A stretch of DNA of 64,000 bases, from assembly GCF_003600685.1 (NCBI RefSeq), contig NZ_CP032084.1, forward strand, positions 3,472,001-3,536,000, written 5' to 3'. The position numbers and the translations under genes were made by a program. The notes under the pieces are model-generated. The model ran no database searches and was not told the origin of the DNA. It saw only the letters and a program-made list of their open reading frames with translations. This document shows, piece by piece, positions 25,300-34,157 of the stretch (position 1 is the stretch's first letter; each line of letters opens with the position of its first letter). Source of the stretch: Achromobacter sp. B7. GTDB taxonomy: Bacteria > Pseudomonadota > Gammaproteobacteria > Burkholderiales > Burkholderiaceae_B.

Positions 25300-25839
25300 A
25301 TGAGTCGTTTCCTGGGCGAAATCCGCCAACTCGGTTATGTGGTGCACGACATCGAAGCCGCCATGGAGTACTGGAGCACCACGCTGGGCGTAGGCCCGTG
25401 GTACTACAACCCGCGCGTGCCAATCGTCAATTACCAGTACGGCGGCGAAAGCCACCAGCCGCACAATTCCGTGGCGCTGGCCAACTCCGGCTTCGTGCAG
25501 GTTGAACTGATCCAGACGCGCAACGACGTGCCGTCGATGTACCGCGACTTCCTGCAAGCCGGCCGCACCGGCCTGCAACACGTGGCCTACTGGACCGAAA
25601 GCTACGACGCCGATCTGGAACGCCTGCTGGCCCAGGGCTTCAAGCCCAAGATGAGCGGCGAAGTCGGCGAGAAAGGCCGCTTCATTTATTTCGACACCGA
25701 GTACCACCCGGGCACCGTCATCGAACTGTCGGAAGTGGCCGGCCCCAAGGGCCGATTGTTCGACCTGATCCGAGAAAGCGCCAACGGCTGGGACGGCAAG
25801 GACCCGGTCCGCCCGTTCCCGGATTTGTCGCGCCTTTGA
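25300..25839 (+). CDS. VOC (glyoxalase/epimerase fold) family protein
   Basis: 179 residues, made of two beta-alpha-beta-beta-beta modules: GYVVHDIEAAMEYWSTTLGV then VQVELIQTRNDVPSMYRDF, and GLQHVAYWTESYDADLERLL then GTVIELSEVAGPKGRLFDLI. Putative metal ligands are a His near each module start and Glu in VELI and IELSE. Members act as metal-dependent isomerases, epimerases or lyases. It lies between the TRAP transporter and the RuBisCO-like gene. A clear paralogue is encoded at 34158-34688 in another LacI-type cluster. Confidence 0.85.
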   Translation: MSRFLGEIRQLGYVVHDIEAAMEYWSTTLGVGPWYYNPRVPIVNYQYGGESHQPHNSVALANSGFVQVELIQTRNDVPSMYRDFLQAGRTGLQHVAYWTESYDADLERLLAQGFKPKMSGEVGEKGRFIYFDTEYHPGTVIELSEVAGPKGRLFDLIRESANGWDGKDPVRPFPDLSRL

Positions 25840-25840
25840 T

Positions 25841-25930
25841 CTGCTGACGCCTGCTGGTGCCTGCTGGTGCCTGCTTAGTGCGTGCTTAGTGCCCGCTGAT
25901 GCCTCTGTCGCATGCTGATCGCTACTGCCG
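25841..25930. repeat. Degenerate ~10-bp repeats (CTGCTGGTGC type)
   Basis: The 151-bp gap between the VOC and RuBisCO-like genes is filled by imperfect copies of TGCTGGTGCC / TGCTTAGTGC. No promoter was recognised here. Confidence 0.6.
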
Positions 25931-25990
25931 CCCGCTGTCCCTTGCTGACCCAATATTGCCGCCCGCCGCCCCCTTTGAATTCCCAAGCCT

Positions 25991-27268
25991 ATGAATTCCC
26001 AGTCCTTTAGCGCGACCTACCTGATCGAAACCCCGATGGACCCCGCGCGGGTCGCCGAAGTGATGGCGGGCGAGCAGTCCTGCGGCACCTTCACCCGCGT
26101 GCAAGGCGAAACCGACGAGCTGCGCGCCCGGGCCCGCGCGCGCATTGAATCCATCGACCTGCTGGACACCACCGACACACCCAGCCTGCCCAACGCCTGG
26201 CTGGCGCGCCAAGCGGGCGGCATGCCGGGCGAGTACCAGCGCGCTCGCGTCCGCATCGCCTTTCCCGTGGCCAACGTGGGCGCTAACCTGCCCACGCTGG
26301 CAGCCACCGTCGGCGGCAACCTGTACGACCTGGGCGAAGTCACCGGCCTGCGCCTGGAAAGCATGGAGCTGCCCGCCAACTACCGCGCCCAGTTCGACAT
26401 GCCGCAAGTGGGCATCGCCGGCACGCGGCAATTGACGGGCGTGGCAACGGGGCCGCTGGTAGGCACCATCATCAAGCCCAATGTGGGCCTGTCGCCCGAG
26501 CAAACCGCGCATCTGGTCGCCCAGCTGTGCGCGGCCGGCGTGGACTTCATCAAGGACGACGAGGTGTGCGCCAACCCCGCGCACGCGCCGCTGGCGCAAC
26601 GCGTCGCCGCCGTCATGGCGGTGGTGCGCGCCCACCGCGAACGCACCGGCCGCCAGGTGATGGTGGCGTTCAACATCAGCGACGAAACCGACGCCATGCG
26701 CCGCCACGCCGACCTGATCGAACGCGAAGGCGGCACCTGCGTCATGGCCAGCCTGAACTGGTGCGGCTTTTCCGCCATCCAGACCCTGCGCCGCAGCACG
26801 CCGCTGGCCTTGCACGGCCATCGCAACGGCTTCGGCGCCCTGTCCCGCGCGCCCTTGCTGGGCATCGGCTTTCAGGCGTATCAAACGCTGTGGCGTCTGG
26901 CCGGCGTGGACCATATGCACGTGCACGGCCTGCAAGGCAAGTTCGCACAGGAAGACAGCGAAGTCGTCGAATCGGCGCGCGACTGCCTGGCCTCGCTCAC
27001 GCCCGGCATCGACGACCCGGTCATGCCCGCGTTCTCGTCCGGCCAATGGGCCGGCACCGTGCCCGCCACGTGGGCAGCTGTGCGTACTGACGATCTGATG
27101 TTCATGTCCGGCGGCGGGATTTTGGCGCATCCGGATGGGCCAGCCGCGGGCGTGCAGAGCATTCGGCAGGCGTGGCAGGCGGTGCGGGACGGACAGGCGC
27201 TGGAAGACTTTGCGCGGAACGCGCCCGAGTTGCAGCGGGCATTGGAATTTTTTGGTGGGCGGGCATGA
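25991..27268 (+). CDS. oiaX: RuBisCO-like protein (form IV), candidate 3-oxo-isoapionate-4-phosphate decarboxylase
   Basis: 425 residues, RuBisCO large-chain fold. Compared with true RuBisCO: KPKxGL is KPNVGL near residue 161 (second active-site Lys lost); VDFIKDDE near 187 keeps the carbamylated Lys and the two Mg ligands; HGHRNGFGA near 275; HVHGLQGKF near 312-320 keeps the loop-6 Lys; SSGQ and SGGGILAHPDG retain phosphate-binding features. It therefore keeps the metal site but should not fix CO2. It overlaps the DUF1537 kinase, the pairing of OiaX and OiaK in D-apionate catabolism; the substrate assignment is inference. Confidence 0.8.
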   Translation: MNSQSFSATYLIETPMDPARVAEVMAGEQSCGTFTRVQGETDELRARARARIESIDLLDTTDTPSLPNAWLARQAGGMPGEYQRARVRIAFPVANVGANLPTLAATVGGNLYDLGEVTGLRLESMELPANYRAQFDMPQVGIAGTRQLTGVATGPLVGTIIKPNVGLSPEQTAHLVAQLCAAGVDFIKDDEVCANPAHAPLAQRVAAVMAVVRAHRERTGRQVMVAFNISDETDAMRRHADLIEREGGTCVMASLNWCGFSAIQTLRRSTPLALHGHRNGFGALSRAPLLGIGFQAYQTLWRLAGVDHMHVHGLQGKFAQEDSEVVESARDCLASLTPGIDDPVMPAFSSGQWAGTVPATWAAVRTDDLMFMSGGGILAHPDGPAAGVQSIRQAWQAVRDGQALEDFARNAPELQRALEFFGGRA

Positions 27269-28875
27269 CTGCGGGGGTCGGTAGCGCTGGCGGTGAGGCG
27301 GGCAGCGCCAAAGATCACGACGGCCCAGGCCATGCCGATGACGCGAGCAGCGCAAAGGCCGCAGGCAGCCTGACCGCACCAAGCATCTGCTGGTACGGCG
27401 ACGATTTCACCGGCGCCACCGACACGCTGGCCGAAGTCGCGCGCGCCGGCCTGCGCGGCTTGCTGTTCCTTGGCGTGCCCACGCCCGAACAACTGCGCCG
27501 CGCCGGCCCGCTGGACGCCATCGGCATCGCGGGCGCCGCGCGCGCCATGCCCCCCACCGATATGGAAACGGAACTACGTTCTGTCGGCCGCTTCATGGCC
27601 GGCACCGGCGCACGCGTGCTGCATTACAAGTGCTGTTCCACCTTCGACAGCGCGCCGCACGTCGGCAGCATCGGCGTCGCCATCCGCGAACTGCGGCGCC
27701 ACATGCCGAACCGGCTGGTACCGATTGTGGGCGGGCAACCCAGCATCGGACGCTATTGCAGCTTTGCCCAATTGTTCGCCCGCGCCGGGGCCGCGCCGGA
27801 GGTGTATCGCATCGACCGGCATCCGGTGATGAGCCAGCACCCGGTCACGCCGATGCATGAGGCAGATTTGCGACGGCATCTGGCCGCGCAGGGGCTGGAG
27901 GGGATTCGGTCGGTGCCGCATATTGCGTATCCGCGTTTGCGGGGTGCTGGGGATGCCGGTGCGTCGGGTGCGATGGGTGCGTCGGGTGCGACGGGTGCGT
28001 CGGGTGCGATGGGCGCGGTGGGTGCGAACGACGTCGCCCAACTGGATGCCTGGATCGACGACCTGATCAACACCAGTGACGGCCCGGTCCTGTTCGACGT
28101 GACGGGCGACGAGCAACTCGCCGTGATTGGCCGCCTGATCTGGCGCGCGGCGGCAAGTGCGCCGTTGTTGGCGGTTGGCCCAAGCAGCGTACAGCAGGCG
28201 CTGGCGCGCGCGGCGGCGTTCGAGCGCGACGCAAGCGTGTTTCAGCGTGACAAAGCGGTGGCTGGCCCGGACGGGCACGCGGCCGCGCACGGCGGCAAGA
28301 TGGCTGCGCGTGATGCCACTACCTCTTTACTCAGTGGCGTAGTCCCGCTTGCCCCGGCCTCTGGCCCCGTGCTGGTCATGGCCGGCAGCCTGTCACCCGT
28401 CACCGCTCGGCAAATCTCTGCCAGCACCCGCTACAAGCATCAGCCCCTGCAAGTACAGGCGCTGTTGGCGTCACCCGCCTACGTAGCCGAACAAATTCAA
28501 TCGGCGGTCGCCGCCTTGGCGCAAGGCCACAACGTGCTCGTCCACACCGACCGCCCCGAACAGGCCGTCACCTCGGACGAAGCGGCCTCCACCGCCCGCG
28601 CCACCGCACAGCTTGCCGCCGCCATCATCACCGCCAGTGCGCAAGCGGGAACCCGGCTTGCACGGGTCGGCATCGCCGGCGGCGACACTTCAAGCCAAGC
28701 CACGCTGGCGCTGGGTTTGTGGGGTTTGCAGTTCCGATGTGTGTTGGCGCCGGGCGTCACCGTCAGCGTTGCCCGCAGCGACAACCCGGTGGTTGATGGT
28801 GTGGAGTTGATGCTTAAGGGCGGACAGATGGGCGGGGACGATTTGTTCGATCGGTTGGTGGTGGGTGTGGGCTAG
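27265..28875 (+). CDS. oiaK: DUF1537 four-carbon acid sugar kinase family protein, candidate 3-oxo-isoapionate kinase
   Basis: 536 residues. The N-terminal substrate domain has ICWYGDDFTGATDTLAEVA (DUF1537 signature near residue 42), HYKCCSTFDSAPHVGSIG and PIVGGQPSIGRYCSF. The C-terminal nucleotide-binding domain has VLVMAGSLSPVTARQI, GIAGGDTSSQATLAL and LMLKGGQMGGDDLF. The start ATG overlaps the RuBisCO-like stop (ATGA). A Gly/Ala/Ser/Met repeat (residues ~231-253) and a second non-conserved segment before LAPASGPVLVM interrupt the domains. With the RuBisCO-like partner it would phosphorylate an oxo-sugar acid before decarboxylation. Confidence 0.8.
   Translation: MTAGVGSAGGEAGSAKDHDGPGHADDASSAKAAGSLTAPSICWYGDDFTGATDTLAEVARAGLRGLLFLGVPTPEQLRRAGPLDAIGIAGAARAMPPTDMETELRSVGRFMAGTGARVLHYKCCSTFDSAPHVGSIGVAIRELRRHMPNRLVPIVGGQPSIGRYCSFAQLFARAGAAPEVYRIDRHPVMSQHPVTPMHEADLRRHLAAQGLEGIRSVPHIAYPRLRGAGDAGASGAMGASGATGASGAMGAVGANDVAQLDAWIDDLINTSDGPVLFDVTGDEQLAVIGRLIWRAAASAPLLAVGPSSVQQALARAAAFERDASVFQRDKAVAGPDGHAAAHGGKMAARDATTSLLSGVVPLAPASGPVLVMAGSLSPVTARQISASTRYKHQPLQVQALLASPAYVAEQIQSAVAALAQGHNVLVHTDRPEQAVTSDEAASTARATAQLAAAIITASAQAGTRLARVGIAGGDTSSQATLALGLWGLQFRCVLAPGVTVSVARSDNPVVDGVELMLKGGQMGGDDLFDRLVVGVG
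27955..28023 (+). repeat. Coding tandem repeat GGTGCGTCG / GGTGCGATG (9-10 bp codon repeats)
   Basis: About seven 9-bp units encode GAS/GAM/GAT triplets inside the DUF1537 kinase. The unit is a multiple of three, so copy-number change would preserve frame. Confidence 0.8.
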
Positions 28876-28951
28876 CACAGCGGCGGCTAGACTGGCTGCG
28901 GTCCGCGTCTAGCCTTCCCCACGCGCTTGCCTATCGCGCCTTAGCCGACAG

Positions 28952-31660
28952 TCATCGCCCATGCCAGTAGCGCGCACCGTCATCACGCTGCGACCAAACC
29001 GACAGACCGTTTGCAGTGGATAGCGCCATCACCGCGCCGTCCCGGTCACTACGCCAGAACACCGCCCCCGCCGCTAGCCAACGCCGCTCCACCGCCGGGG
29101 CGGGATGGCGGAAACGGTTTAGATGGCCCGCTTGCGCAATGGCATGAGTGGCTTGCACGGCGCGTACCCAGTCGCGCCCGGATGACGATGCTGAGCCGTG
29201 GTGCGGGGCCAGCACCACATCGGTTTTAGGCACCCCGCGTGCGACGAGTTCGCGCTCCTGCGCCACGCCGATGTCGCCCGTCAGCAATAGGGAATGGCTG
29301 GCTCCTTCTACGAAAAGCACACAGCTGTCCGCGTTACGGTCAACCGGTTCGGCGCCGCCGCCGTCGCCAGGATGCAGAAAGGTGAACCGCACGCCGTCCG
29401 CCTCCCAGGAGTCGTCGCGACGGCAGCGCAACATACGATCGGGCAGCGTGGACGGCGTGCCGGGCGCCGCTTGGCTCGACGCCGCACCTGACGTCGGCCC
29501 ACCCACCGGCCCACCCACCGTCCTTCCCGCCGGCCCACCCGCCGTCCCGCCTACCGTCCCTCCCGCCGTCCCTCCCGCCATCCCGCCTGCCGTCCAACCC
29601 CGCGTCCCGCCCACCGTCCCACCCACCGGCCACACACTCGCATCCCGCCGTACAAACGCCTCCACATCAAATGACGCATAACTACGCCGCACCGGTACCG
29701 CCGCCATCACCGCGCGCGCGCCGCCGACGTGGTCTTGGTCGGCGTGGGACAGCACCAGCACATCCAGCACATCGATACCGCGCGCCTGCATGAACGGCGC
29801 CACGACTCGATCGCCCGCGTCGCTGCCGCCGTAATGGCGCGGGCCGGCATCGAACAGCAGGGTCTGCGTTGCCGTTTCGACCAGGATGGCGCTGCCCTGC
29901 CCCACGTCCAGGGCCGTCATGCGCCAATGGCCGGGCTCGGGCTTGTCCGGCCGCCAGCACAGCAGGGGCAGCATGCAGACCCAGCCAAGGTGTCGCGCTG
30001 GCCAGCCGCGCACCTGCAAGGCCCAGACCATGCCGGATACCGCGACCAGCAGCCAAGGCCAAGGCGCCGCCGCCACGGCAAAGCTGGCCCAATCAGCATT
30101 ACCTACCCACGCCACCGGGGCCATCGTGTAATCAAACGCCGCCAACCCCACCTGGCCGACCCACGCGGCCACCGCCTGCGCACCGGGGACCACGGACAGC
30201 GCCGCGCACAGCAACGCCAAGGGCGTGACGATGAACGTCACCGACGGAATTGCCACGGCGTTGGCCAGGGGCGATCCGACCGATACCTGATACACCAGAA
30301 ACGCCAGCAGCGGCGTCAGGCCCAGTGTGACCAGCAGCTGTAAACGCGTCGCTTGCGCCAACCGGCTTGCCCAACGGCGGCGCCAGCCCGCCTCGGCATC
30401 AAACGGCAGCTCGGCAATGCGCAGCAATATCGCCACCGCGCCGAAAGACAGCCAGAACCCTGCCGACAACGGCGCCCACGGGTCCAACGCAACCACGACC
30501 GCCCCAGCGCACGCCAACACCCTGCCCGCCGTGAGCGGCAGCCGCGACATCACCGCCGCCAGCACCACCGACAACATGAAGAACGTGCGCCGGGCCGGCA
30601 CGCCCCAGCCCGCCAGCAGGCAATACAGCAGCGCCACCACGGCCGCCGCCGCGCCGCCCGCCACGCGCGACGGCACGAATTCCGGCAAGCCCGTCCCACG
30701 CCATCGCGCCCGCCGCCACCCCGCCGCCACCAGCACGCCCGCGATACCCGCGATAGACGTCACGTGCATGCCACTGATCGACACCAAATGCGTAATGCCG
30801 CTGCGGTTGAAGATGCGCCAGTCATCGCGCGCCACGCCCGCTTGGTCGCCAATGGCCAAAGCAATCAGCACCGGCGCATAACGGTGTTCGCCCAAGGCTT
30901 GCCGCAAACCCACGCGCACGTGGTGTCGCGCCCGTTCGATGGCCGCCCCTGCCGACGCCCAAGGCTTGTCATCCAACAACTGCGGCCGCCCACGCACCGT
31001 GCCCACCGCCCGCAAGCCCCGCGCGAACATGCGCCCTTCCGCGTCCGGCCCTGCCGGGTTCAGTACGCCATGCGGCCGCCGCAACACAAGCGCCATGCGC
31101 CAGATCTGGCCCGGCAGCAGTGCGGGCAGTGGCACGGTCGCACCGGGCGGCGCTTGCCATGTGACCTGGATGCGTGACGGAATGCCCGGGCGCGCGGGCT
31201 CGGCTCGTTCGGCAATGAAGCGATGATGCCGGCCATCGCCATCCGGCAGCTCGGCTACGCGCAAGGTCAGGCGGGAGACTTGGTCCTGATGCAAGTCCGC
31301 CAGTGAATCGTCAAGGCGCAGGTGCGCCTGAAGGCACGCGTTAAGCGTGCCGGCGCAAAGGCCCAGCACAAGAGCACAGACAACGCGCAAAGAACCGGCG
31401 CGGCATCGCAGGCGATCCGCAGCCGCAACGCCGGCCGAAACGACGGCCAAAACGCCGGCCGAAACGACGGCCGCAACGACGACCACAACGACGGCAGCAA
31501 CGCCCCCCGCAATGCCTATCAGCGACAGAACGAAGGCGCCGGGCAATACCGGGAAGCACTGCACCCACGCCGCGCCGCCCACGAACGCCAGGCAAAAAGA
31601 ACGACCGGTGATGTCCGCCTCCTGAAACCAGAAGCGTAGGACAAGCCGGCCGTAGGGCAA
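28952..31660 (-). CDS. comEC: DNA internalisation competence protein ComEC/Rec2
   Basis: 902 residues. It forms the inner-membrane channel for transformed DNA. Order: hydrophobic N-terminus; an OB-like region (VSRLTLRVAELPDGDGRHHR); the Competence domain (RSGITHLVSISGMHVTSIAG, FWLSFGAVAILLRIAELPF) with many helices; then a metallo-beta-lactamase domain (LDVGQGSAILVETATQTLLF, VLVLSHADQDHVGGARAVMA, VVLAPHHGSASSSG). A Gly-rich repeat of about 50 residues is inserted in the latter. No ATG fits; the start (TTG at 31660) is uncertain. The N-terminal helices are also encoded by repetitive DNA (31425-31510). Confidence 0.9.
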   Translation of the reverse strand: MPYGRLVLRFWFQEADITGRSFCLAFVGGAAWVQCFPVLPGAFVLSLIGIAGGVAAVVVVVVAAVVSAGVLAVVSAGVAAADRLRCRAGSLRVVCALVLGLCAGTLNACLQAHLRLDDSLADLHQDQVSRLTLRVAELPDGDGRHHRFIAERAEPARPGIPSRIQVTWQAPPGATVPLPALLPGQIWRMALVLRRPHGVLNPAGPDAEGRMFARGLRAVGTVRGRPQLLDDKPWASAGAAIERARHHVRVGLRQALGEHRYAPVLIALAIGDQAGVARDDWRIFNRSGITHLVSISGMHVTSIAGIAGVLVAAGWRRARWRGTGLPEFVPSRVAGGAAAAVVALLYCLLAGWGVPARRTFFMLSVVLAAVMSRLPLTAGRVLACAGAVVVALDPWAPLSAGFWLSFGAVAILLRIAELPFDAEAGWRRRWASRLAQATRLQLLVTLGLTPLLAFLVYQVSVGSPLANAVAIPSVTFIVTPLALLCAALSVVPGAQAVAAWVGQVGLAAFDYTMAPVAWVGNADWASFAVAAAPWPWLLVAVSGMVWALQVRGWPARHLGWVCMLPLLCWRPDKPEPGHWRMTALDVGQGSAILVETATQTLLFDAGPRHYGGSDAGDRVVAPFMQARGIDVLDVLVLSHADQDHVGGARAVMAAVPVRRSYASFDVEAFVRRDASVWPVGGTVGGTRGWTAGGMAGGTAGGTVGGTAGGPAGRTVGGPVGGPTSGAASSQAAPGTPSTLPDRMLRCRRDDSWEADGVRFTFLHPGDGGGAEPVDRNADSCVLFVEGASHSLLLTGDIGVAQERELVARGVPKTDVVLAPHHGSASSSGRDWVRAVQATHAIAQAGHLNRFRHPAPAVERRWLAAGAVFWRSDRDGAVMALSTANGLSVWSQRDDGARYWHGR
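29490..29640 (-). repeat. 12-bp coding repeats inside comEC (GGTxGGx units)
   Basis: Imperfect CCCACCGTCC/CCCGCCGGCC units encode GGTVGG, GGMAGG, GGPAGR and related repeats at about residues 673-724, between RRDASVWPV and SSQAAPGTP. It lies after the HADQDH metal motif, probably in a surface loop. Confidence 0.8.
31425..31510 (-). repeat. Coding repeats in the comEC N-terminal membrane region
   Basis: Repeated ACGCCGGCCGAAACGACGGCC-like units (plus strand) encode the alternating VVSAG / VVA hydrophobic stretch of the first helices. The repetitive DNA yields a Val/Ala-only membrane segment. Confidence 0.6.
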
Positions 31661-31725
31661 TCACCGAATGAACGTTTTTATCCACCTCGGTTTGCCGCAA
31701 GCGGGCGCCTTGCCACGCAAGCCGC

Positions 31726-32520
31726 TCACAAACTTGACCCCCCATCCACCACCATCAAACACCCCGTGACATAAGCGGACTCGTCAGACGCCAGAAACAG
31801 CGCCGCGTTCGCAATATCCCACGGGCTGCCCTGGCGCCCCATCGGGCACCTGGCGTCCCGAGCCTTATGCCCTTCTTGCGCCGCCTCACTGCTTGCATAC
31901 AGCGCGTCCGCATGCGGCGTGCGGATCATGCCGGGGATGATGCAGTTGCACCGCACCTGGTCCGCCGCGTACTGACGGGCGATGACCCGCGTCATGTGGT
32001 TGACCGCCGCTTTTGCCGTGCTGTACGACAGGAATTGCATCGGGCTCCATTTCAGGCTCGCGGTTGACGAGACGTTGATGATGGCCCCGCCGCCGCGCGC
32101 CTTCATTTGCGGCAGAAAGGCGCGCGCCATCGCCATGGAGCCGCGCACGTTGACCGTCATGACGCGGTCCCACTCGTCGTCCTGCACGGCGAGCAGGTCG
32201 CCCTGGATTTCGATGCCGACATTGTTGTGCAGGATATCGATGCCGCCAAAGCGCGATGCCACGTCTTGCGCCACCCGCGCGATTTGCGCCGAGTCGGTAA
32301 CGTCGAGCTCGATAGCCTCCGCCACGCCGCCTTCCGACCGGATCTGCCGGGCGGTCTCTTGCGCGGCGGCCAAGGACCGGTCGGTGCAGATGACCGCCGC
32401 CCCCTCTCGGGCGAAGCGAATCGCACAGGCTGCGCCATTGCCGACCTGGTCGGCGGCGGAAAACGAATTTCTTAACGTTCCGGCGCCCGCTACCAGCGCC
32501 ACTTTCGATGCCAGACGCAT
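31726..32520 (-). CDS. SDR-family oxidoreductase
   Basis: 264 residues. Rossmann N-terminus VALVAGAGTLRNSFSAADQV then GNGAACAIRFA: the glycine-rich loop carries an insertion relative to TGxxxGIG. The catalytic Ser (INVSSTASLKW) and YSTAK (Tyr, Lys) are present, and the C-terminus DESAYVTGCLMVVDGG is typical. It should oxidise or reduce an alcohol/ketone with NAD(P). It is the last gene of a seven-gene minus-strand operon (start 37051) and starts 16 bp after the cupin gene. ATG at MRLASKV was chosen; an upstream extension would overlap the cupin gene. Confidence 0.88.
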   Translation of the reverse strand: MRLASKVALVAGAGTLRNSFSAADQVGNGAACAIRFAREGAAVICTDRSLAAAQETARQIRSEGGVAEAIELDVTDSAQIARVAQDVASRFGGIDILHNNVGIEIQGDLLAVQDDEWDRVMTVNVRGSMAMARAFLPQMKARGGGAIINVSSTASLKWSPMQFLSYSTAKAAVNHMTRVIARQYAADQVRCNCIIPGMIRTPHADALYASSEAAQEGHKARDARCPMGRQGSPWDIANAALFLASDESAYVTGCLMVVDGGSSL

Positions 32521-32536
32521 GATCCGACTCCTGCGC

Positions 32537-33043
32537 TCAGTCGCGCGTGAACTCGGCGCCGCCCTTGGGGCGGATATAGCGAGGGATGGGCAAGCCGGCC
32601 TTCTTGGCCGCGTCGATAATCGAGTCCTCGATGGCGCCGGCATCGCGGATGTTGGCGAACTGGCCGTCGATGAAGTTGATGTTGGCGCCGAAAACGACCA
32701 TGAATCCTTCGGCCGACTCCTTGGCGTCCTCGGGTACTGAAAAGGTGTGAACGGACCCGCCCGGCTCGTACAGATAGCTGCCGGCCGTCTGCACGTCGTT
32801 GGGATACTCCAGGTAGTTCCACTGCCCCTTGGTGGTGTAGAAGTGGACGACGCCCGTATGAAAGTGCGTGGGCAGGCGGGTGCCCGGCGCGAACTTGCCG
32901 TACAGCACCCACACGCCGTTTTCCCGATCCAGGAACAACGGAATGATCGACGAGCCCGGGGCGGCGCCTGGCAGCTGGACGCCGTCTTCGATGTTGACGG
33001 TCAGCAGGCGATCTTGATGGGTGACGGTGTACGGTAGTGTCAT
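32537..33043 (-). CDS. Cupin-domain protein (2,4'-dihydroxyacetophenone dioxygenase-like)
   Basis: 168 residues, a ChrR/DAD-type cupin: IIPLFLDRENGVWVLYGKFA, LPTHFHTGVVHFYTTKGQW with two metal-binding His, and YLYEPGGSVHTFSVPEDAK with a further His. This group contains a C-C bond cleaving dioxygenase, but most members are uncharacterised, so activity is not assigned. It lies between the LacI regulator and the terminal SDR in the operon. Confidence 0.75.
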   Translation of the reverse strand: MTLPYTVTHQDRLLTVNIEDGVQLPGAAPGSSIIPLFLDRENGVWVLYGKFAPGTRLPTHFHTGVVHFYTTKGQWNYLEYPNDVQTAGSYLYEPGGSVHTFSVPEDAKESAEGFMVVFGANINFIDGQFANIRDAGAIEDSIIDAAKKAGLPIPRYIRPKGGAEFTRD

Positions 33044-33068
33044 GAGCGTTCCTGATTAGGGTGTAGGG

Positions 33069-34097
33069 TCAAGACGGCGCTGCGGGCGCGCACGATTCGC
33101 GCAATATCAGCTGCGTCTTGATAACGATGCGATCGCCTTGCGCGGGCGCGCTCTGGCGATCAAGTTGCTTTAGGACCAGTTGGGCCGCGCAAGTGCCCAC
33201 CGCCTCAAGGTCCCAACTAAGCGAGGTGATGGCCGGGCTGAACAGCTGAGACAGATCGGTGTCGCCAATACTGATCACGCTGATATCGTTGGGCACCGCG
33301 TCTCCGGTATGACGCAGGGCTTGCAGCACGCCGGACAAAATTCTGGTCCCCAGGCACACAAACGCGGTGGGTCGATTCGCGTGCGACAGCAGCGACATCG
33401 CCTCCGAAAACGCAAACTGCATGGCGGACTGTTCCGCCCGGATCAGCGCCGGGTCAGGAACCATGCCGCGCTCTTTGAACGCCTGGCGAAAGCCCGCGAT
33501 ACGCTCTTTGCCGGTGCGCAAATCCGTACCCGGCGTCAACAGCGCAATCCGTGTGTGGCCAAGGTTCAGCAGATACTGGGTCGCCTGGAACGCCCCCGTT
33601 GCATGATCCACATGGATGCCGACGGACACGTCGCCAAACTCCCGGTCCAGCGCCACAACGGGAACTTCTTGAGACAGCTTGTCGATCAGGTCAGCGGATT
33701 CTTTTTCGCACGGGCCCAGAATCAATGCGTCAACGCGGCGGCCGCGAAAGATGTCGATCAGCGACGCTTCGCGACGCCTTTCGTTATGCGTGCTGGCCAC
33801 CAGCAACGAATAGCCTTCGGCCTGTAGCGCGGTCTCGGTGGCCGTGATGATGCGGGCGTACAGCGGGTTGGCCAGGTCGGACACCAGCAGCCCGATCACG
33901 CCCGAGGACTTCGTGCGCAGGCTTCTGGCCACGGCATCCGGGCGATAGTCCAGGCTGCGTACCGCCTGCTCGACCGCCGCAATGGCGGCTTCGCTGACAC
34001 GGCCGGTGCGGTTCAGGGCGCGCGACGCCGTGCCCAGGGATACCCCCGCTTTCTTGGCGACGTCGCGTATGGTGATTCGGGTGCTTCGGTCTTTCAT
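33069..34097 (-). CDS. LacI-family transcriptional regulator (operon-internal)
   Basis: 342 residues. HTH TIRDVAKKAGVSLGTASRAL, hinge LDYRPDAVARSLRTKSSG, then the type-1 periplasmic-binding-like core (IGLLVSDLANPLYARIITAT, DALILGPCEKESADLIDKL, DISVISIGDTDLSQLFSPAI). It is encoded inside the operon it probably represses: a GGAAACGTTTCC palindrome, the usual LacI/GalR-type core, lies before the first gene at 37068. ATG at MKDRSTR was chosen so that the HTH is N-terminal. Confidence 0.9.
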   Translation of the reverse strand: MKDRSTRITIRDVAKKAGVSLGTASRALNRTGRVSEAAIAAVEQAVRSLDYRPDAVARSLRTKSSGVIGLLVSDLANPLYARIITATETALQAEGYSLLVASTHNERRREASLIDIFRGRRVDALILGPCEKESADLIDKLSQEVPVVALDREFGDVSVGIHVDHATGAFQATQYLLNLGHTRIALLTPGTDLRTGKERIAGFRQAFKERGMVPDPALIRAEQSAMQFAFSEAMSLLSHANRPTAFVCLGTRILSGVLQALRHTGDAVPNDISVISIGDTDLSQLFSPAITSLSWDLEAVGTCAAQLVLKQLDRQSAPAQGDRIVIKTQLILRESCAPAAPS

Positions 34098-34157
34098 GAT
34101 GTTGGTTTTGTCTGTGCCGGAAGTGGCTAACATACACCGTCTTCGGCACCGGGCCGG

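Noticed and set aside
25991..27268. Functional CO2-fixing RuBisCO
   Set aside because: The second Lys of KPKxGL is Asn and other active-site segments differ; no small subunit or phosphoribulokinase is nearby. Form IV-like protein is the better call.
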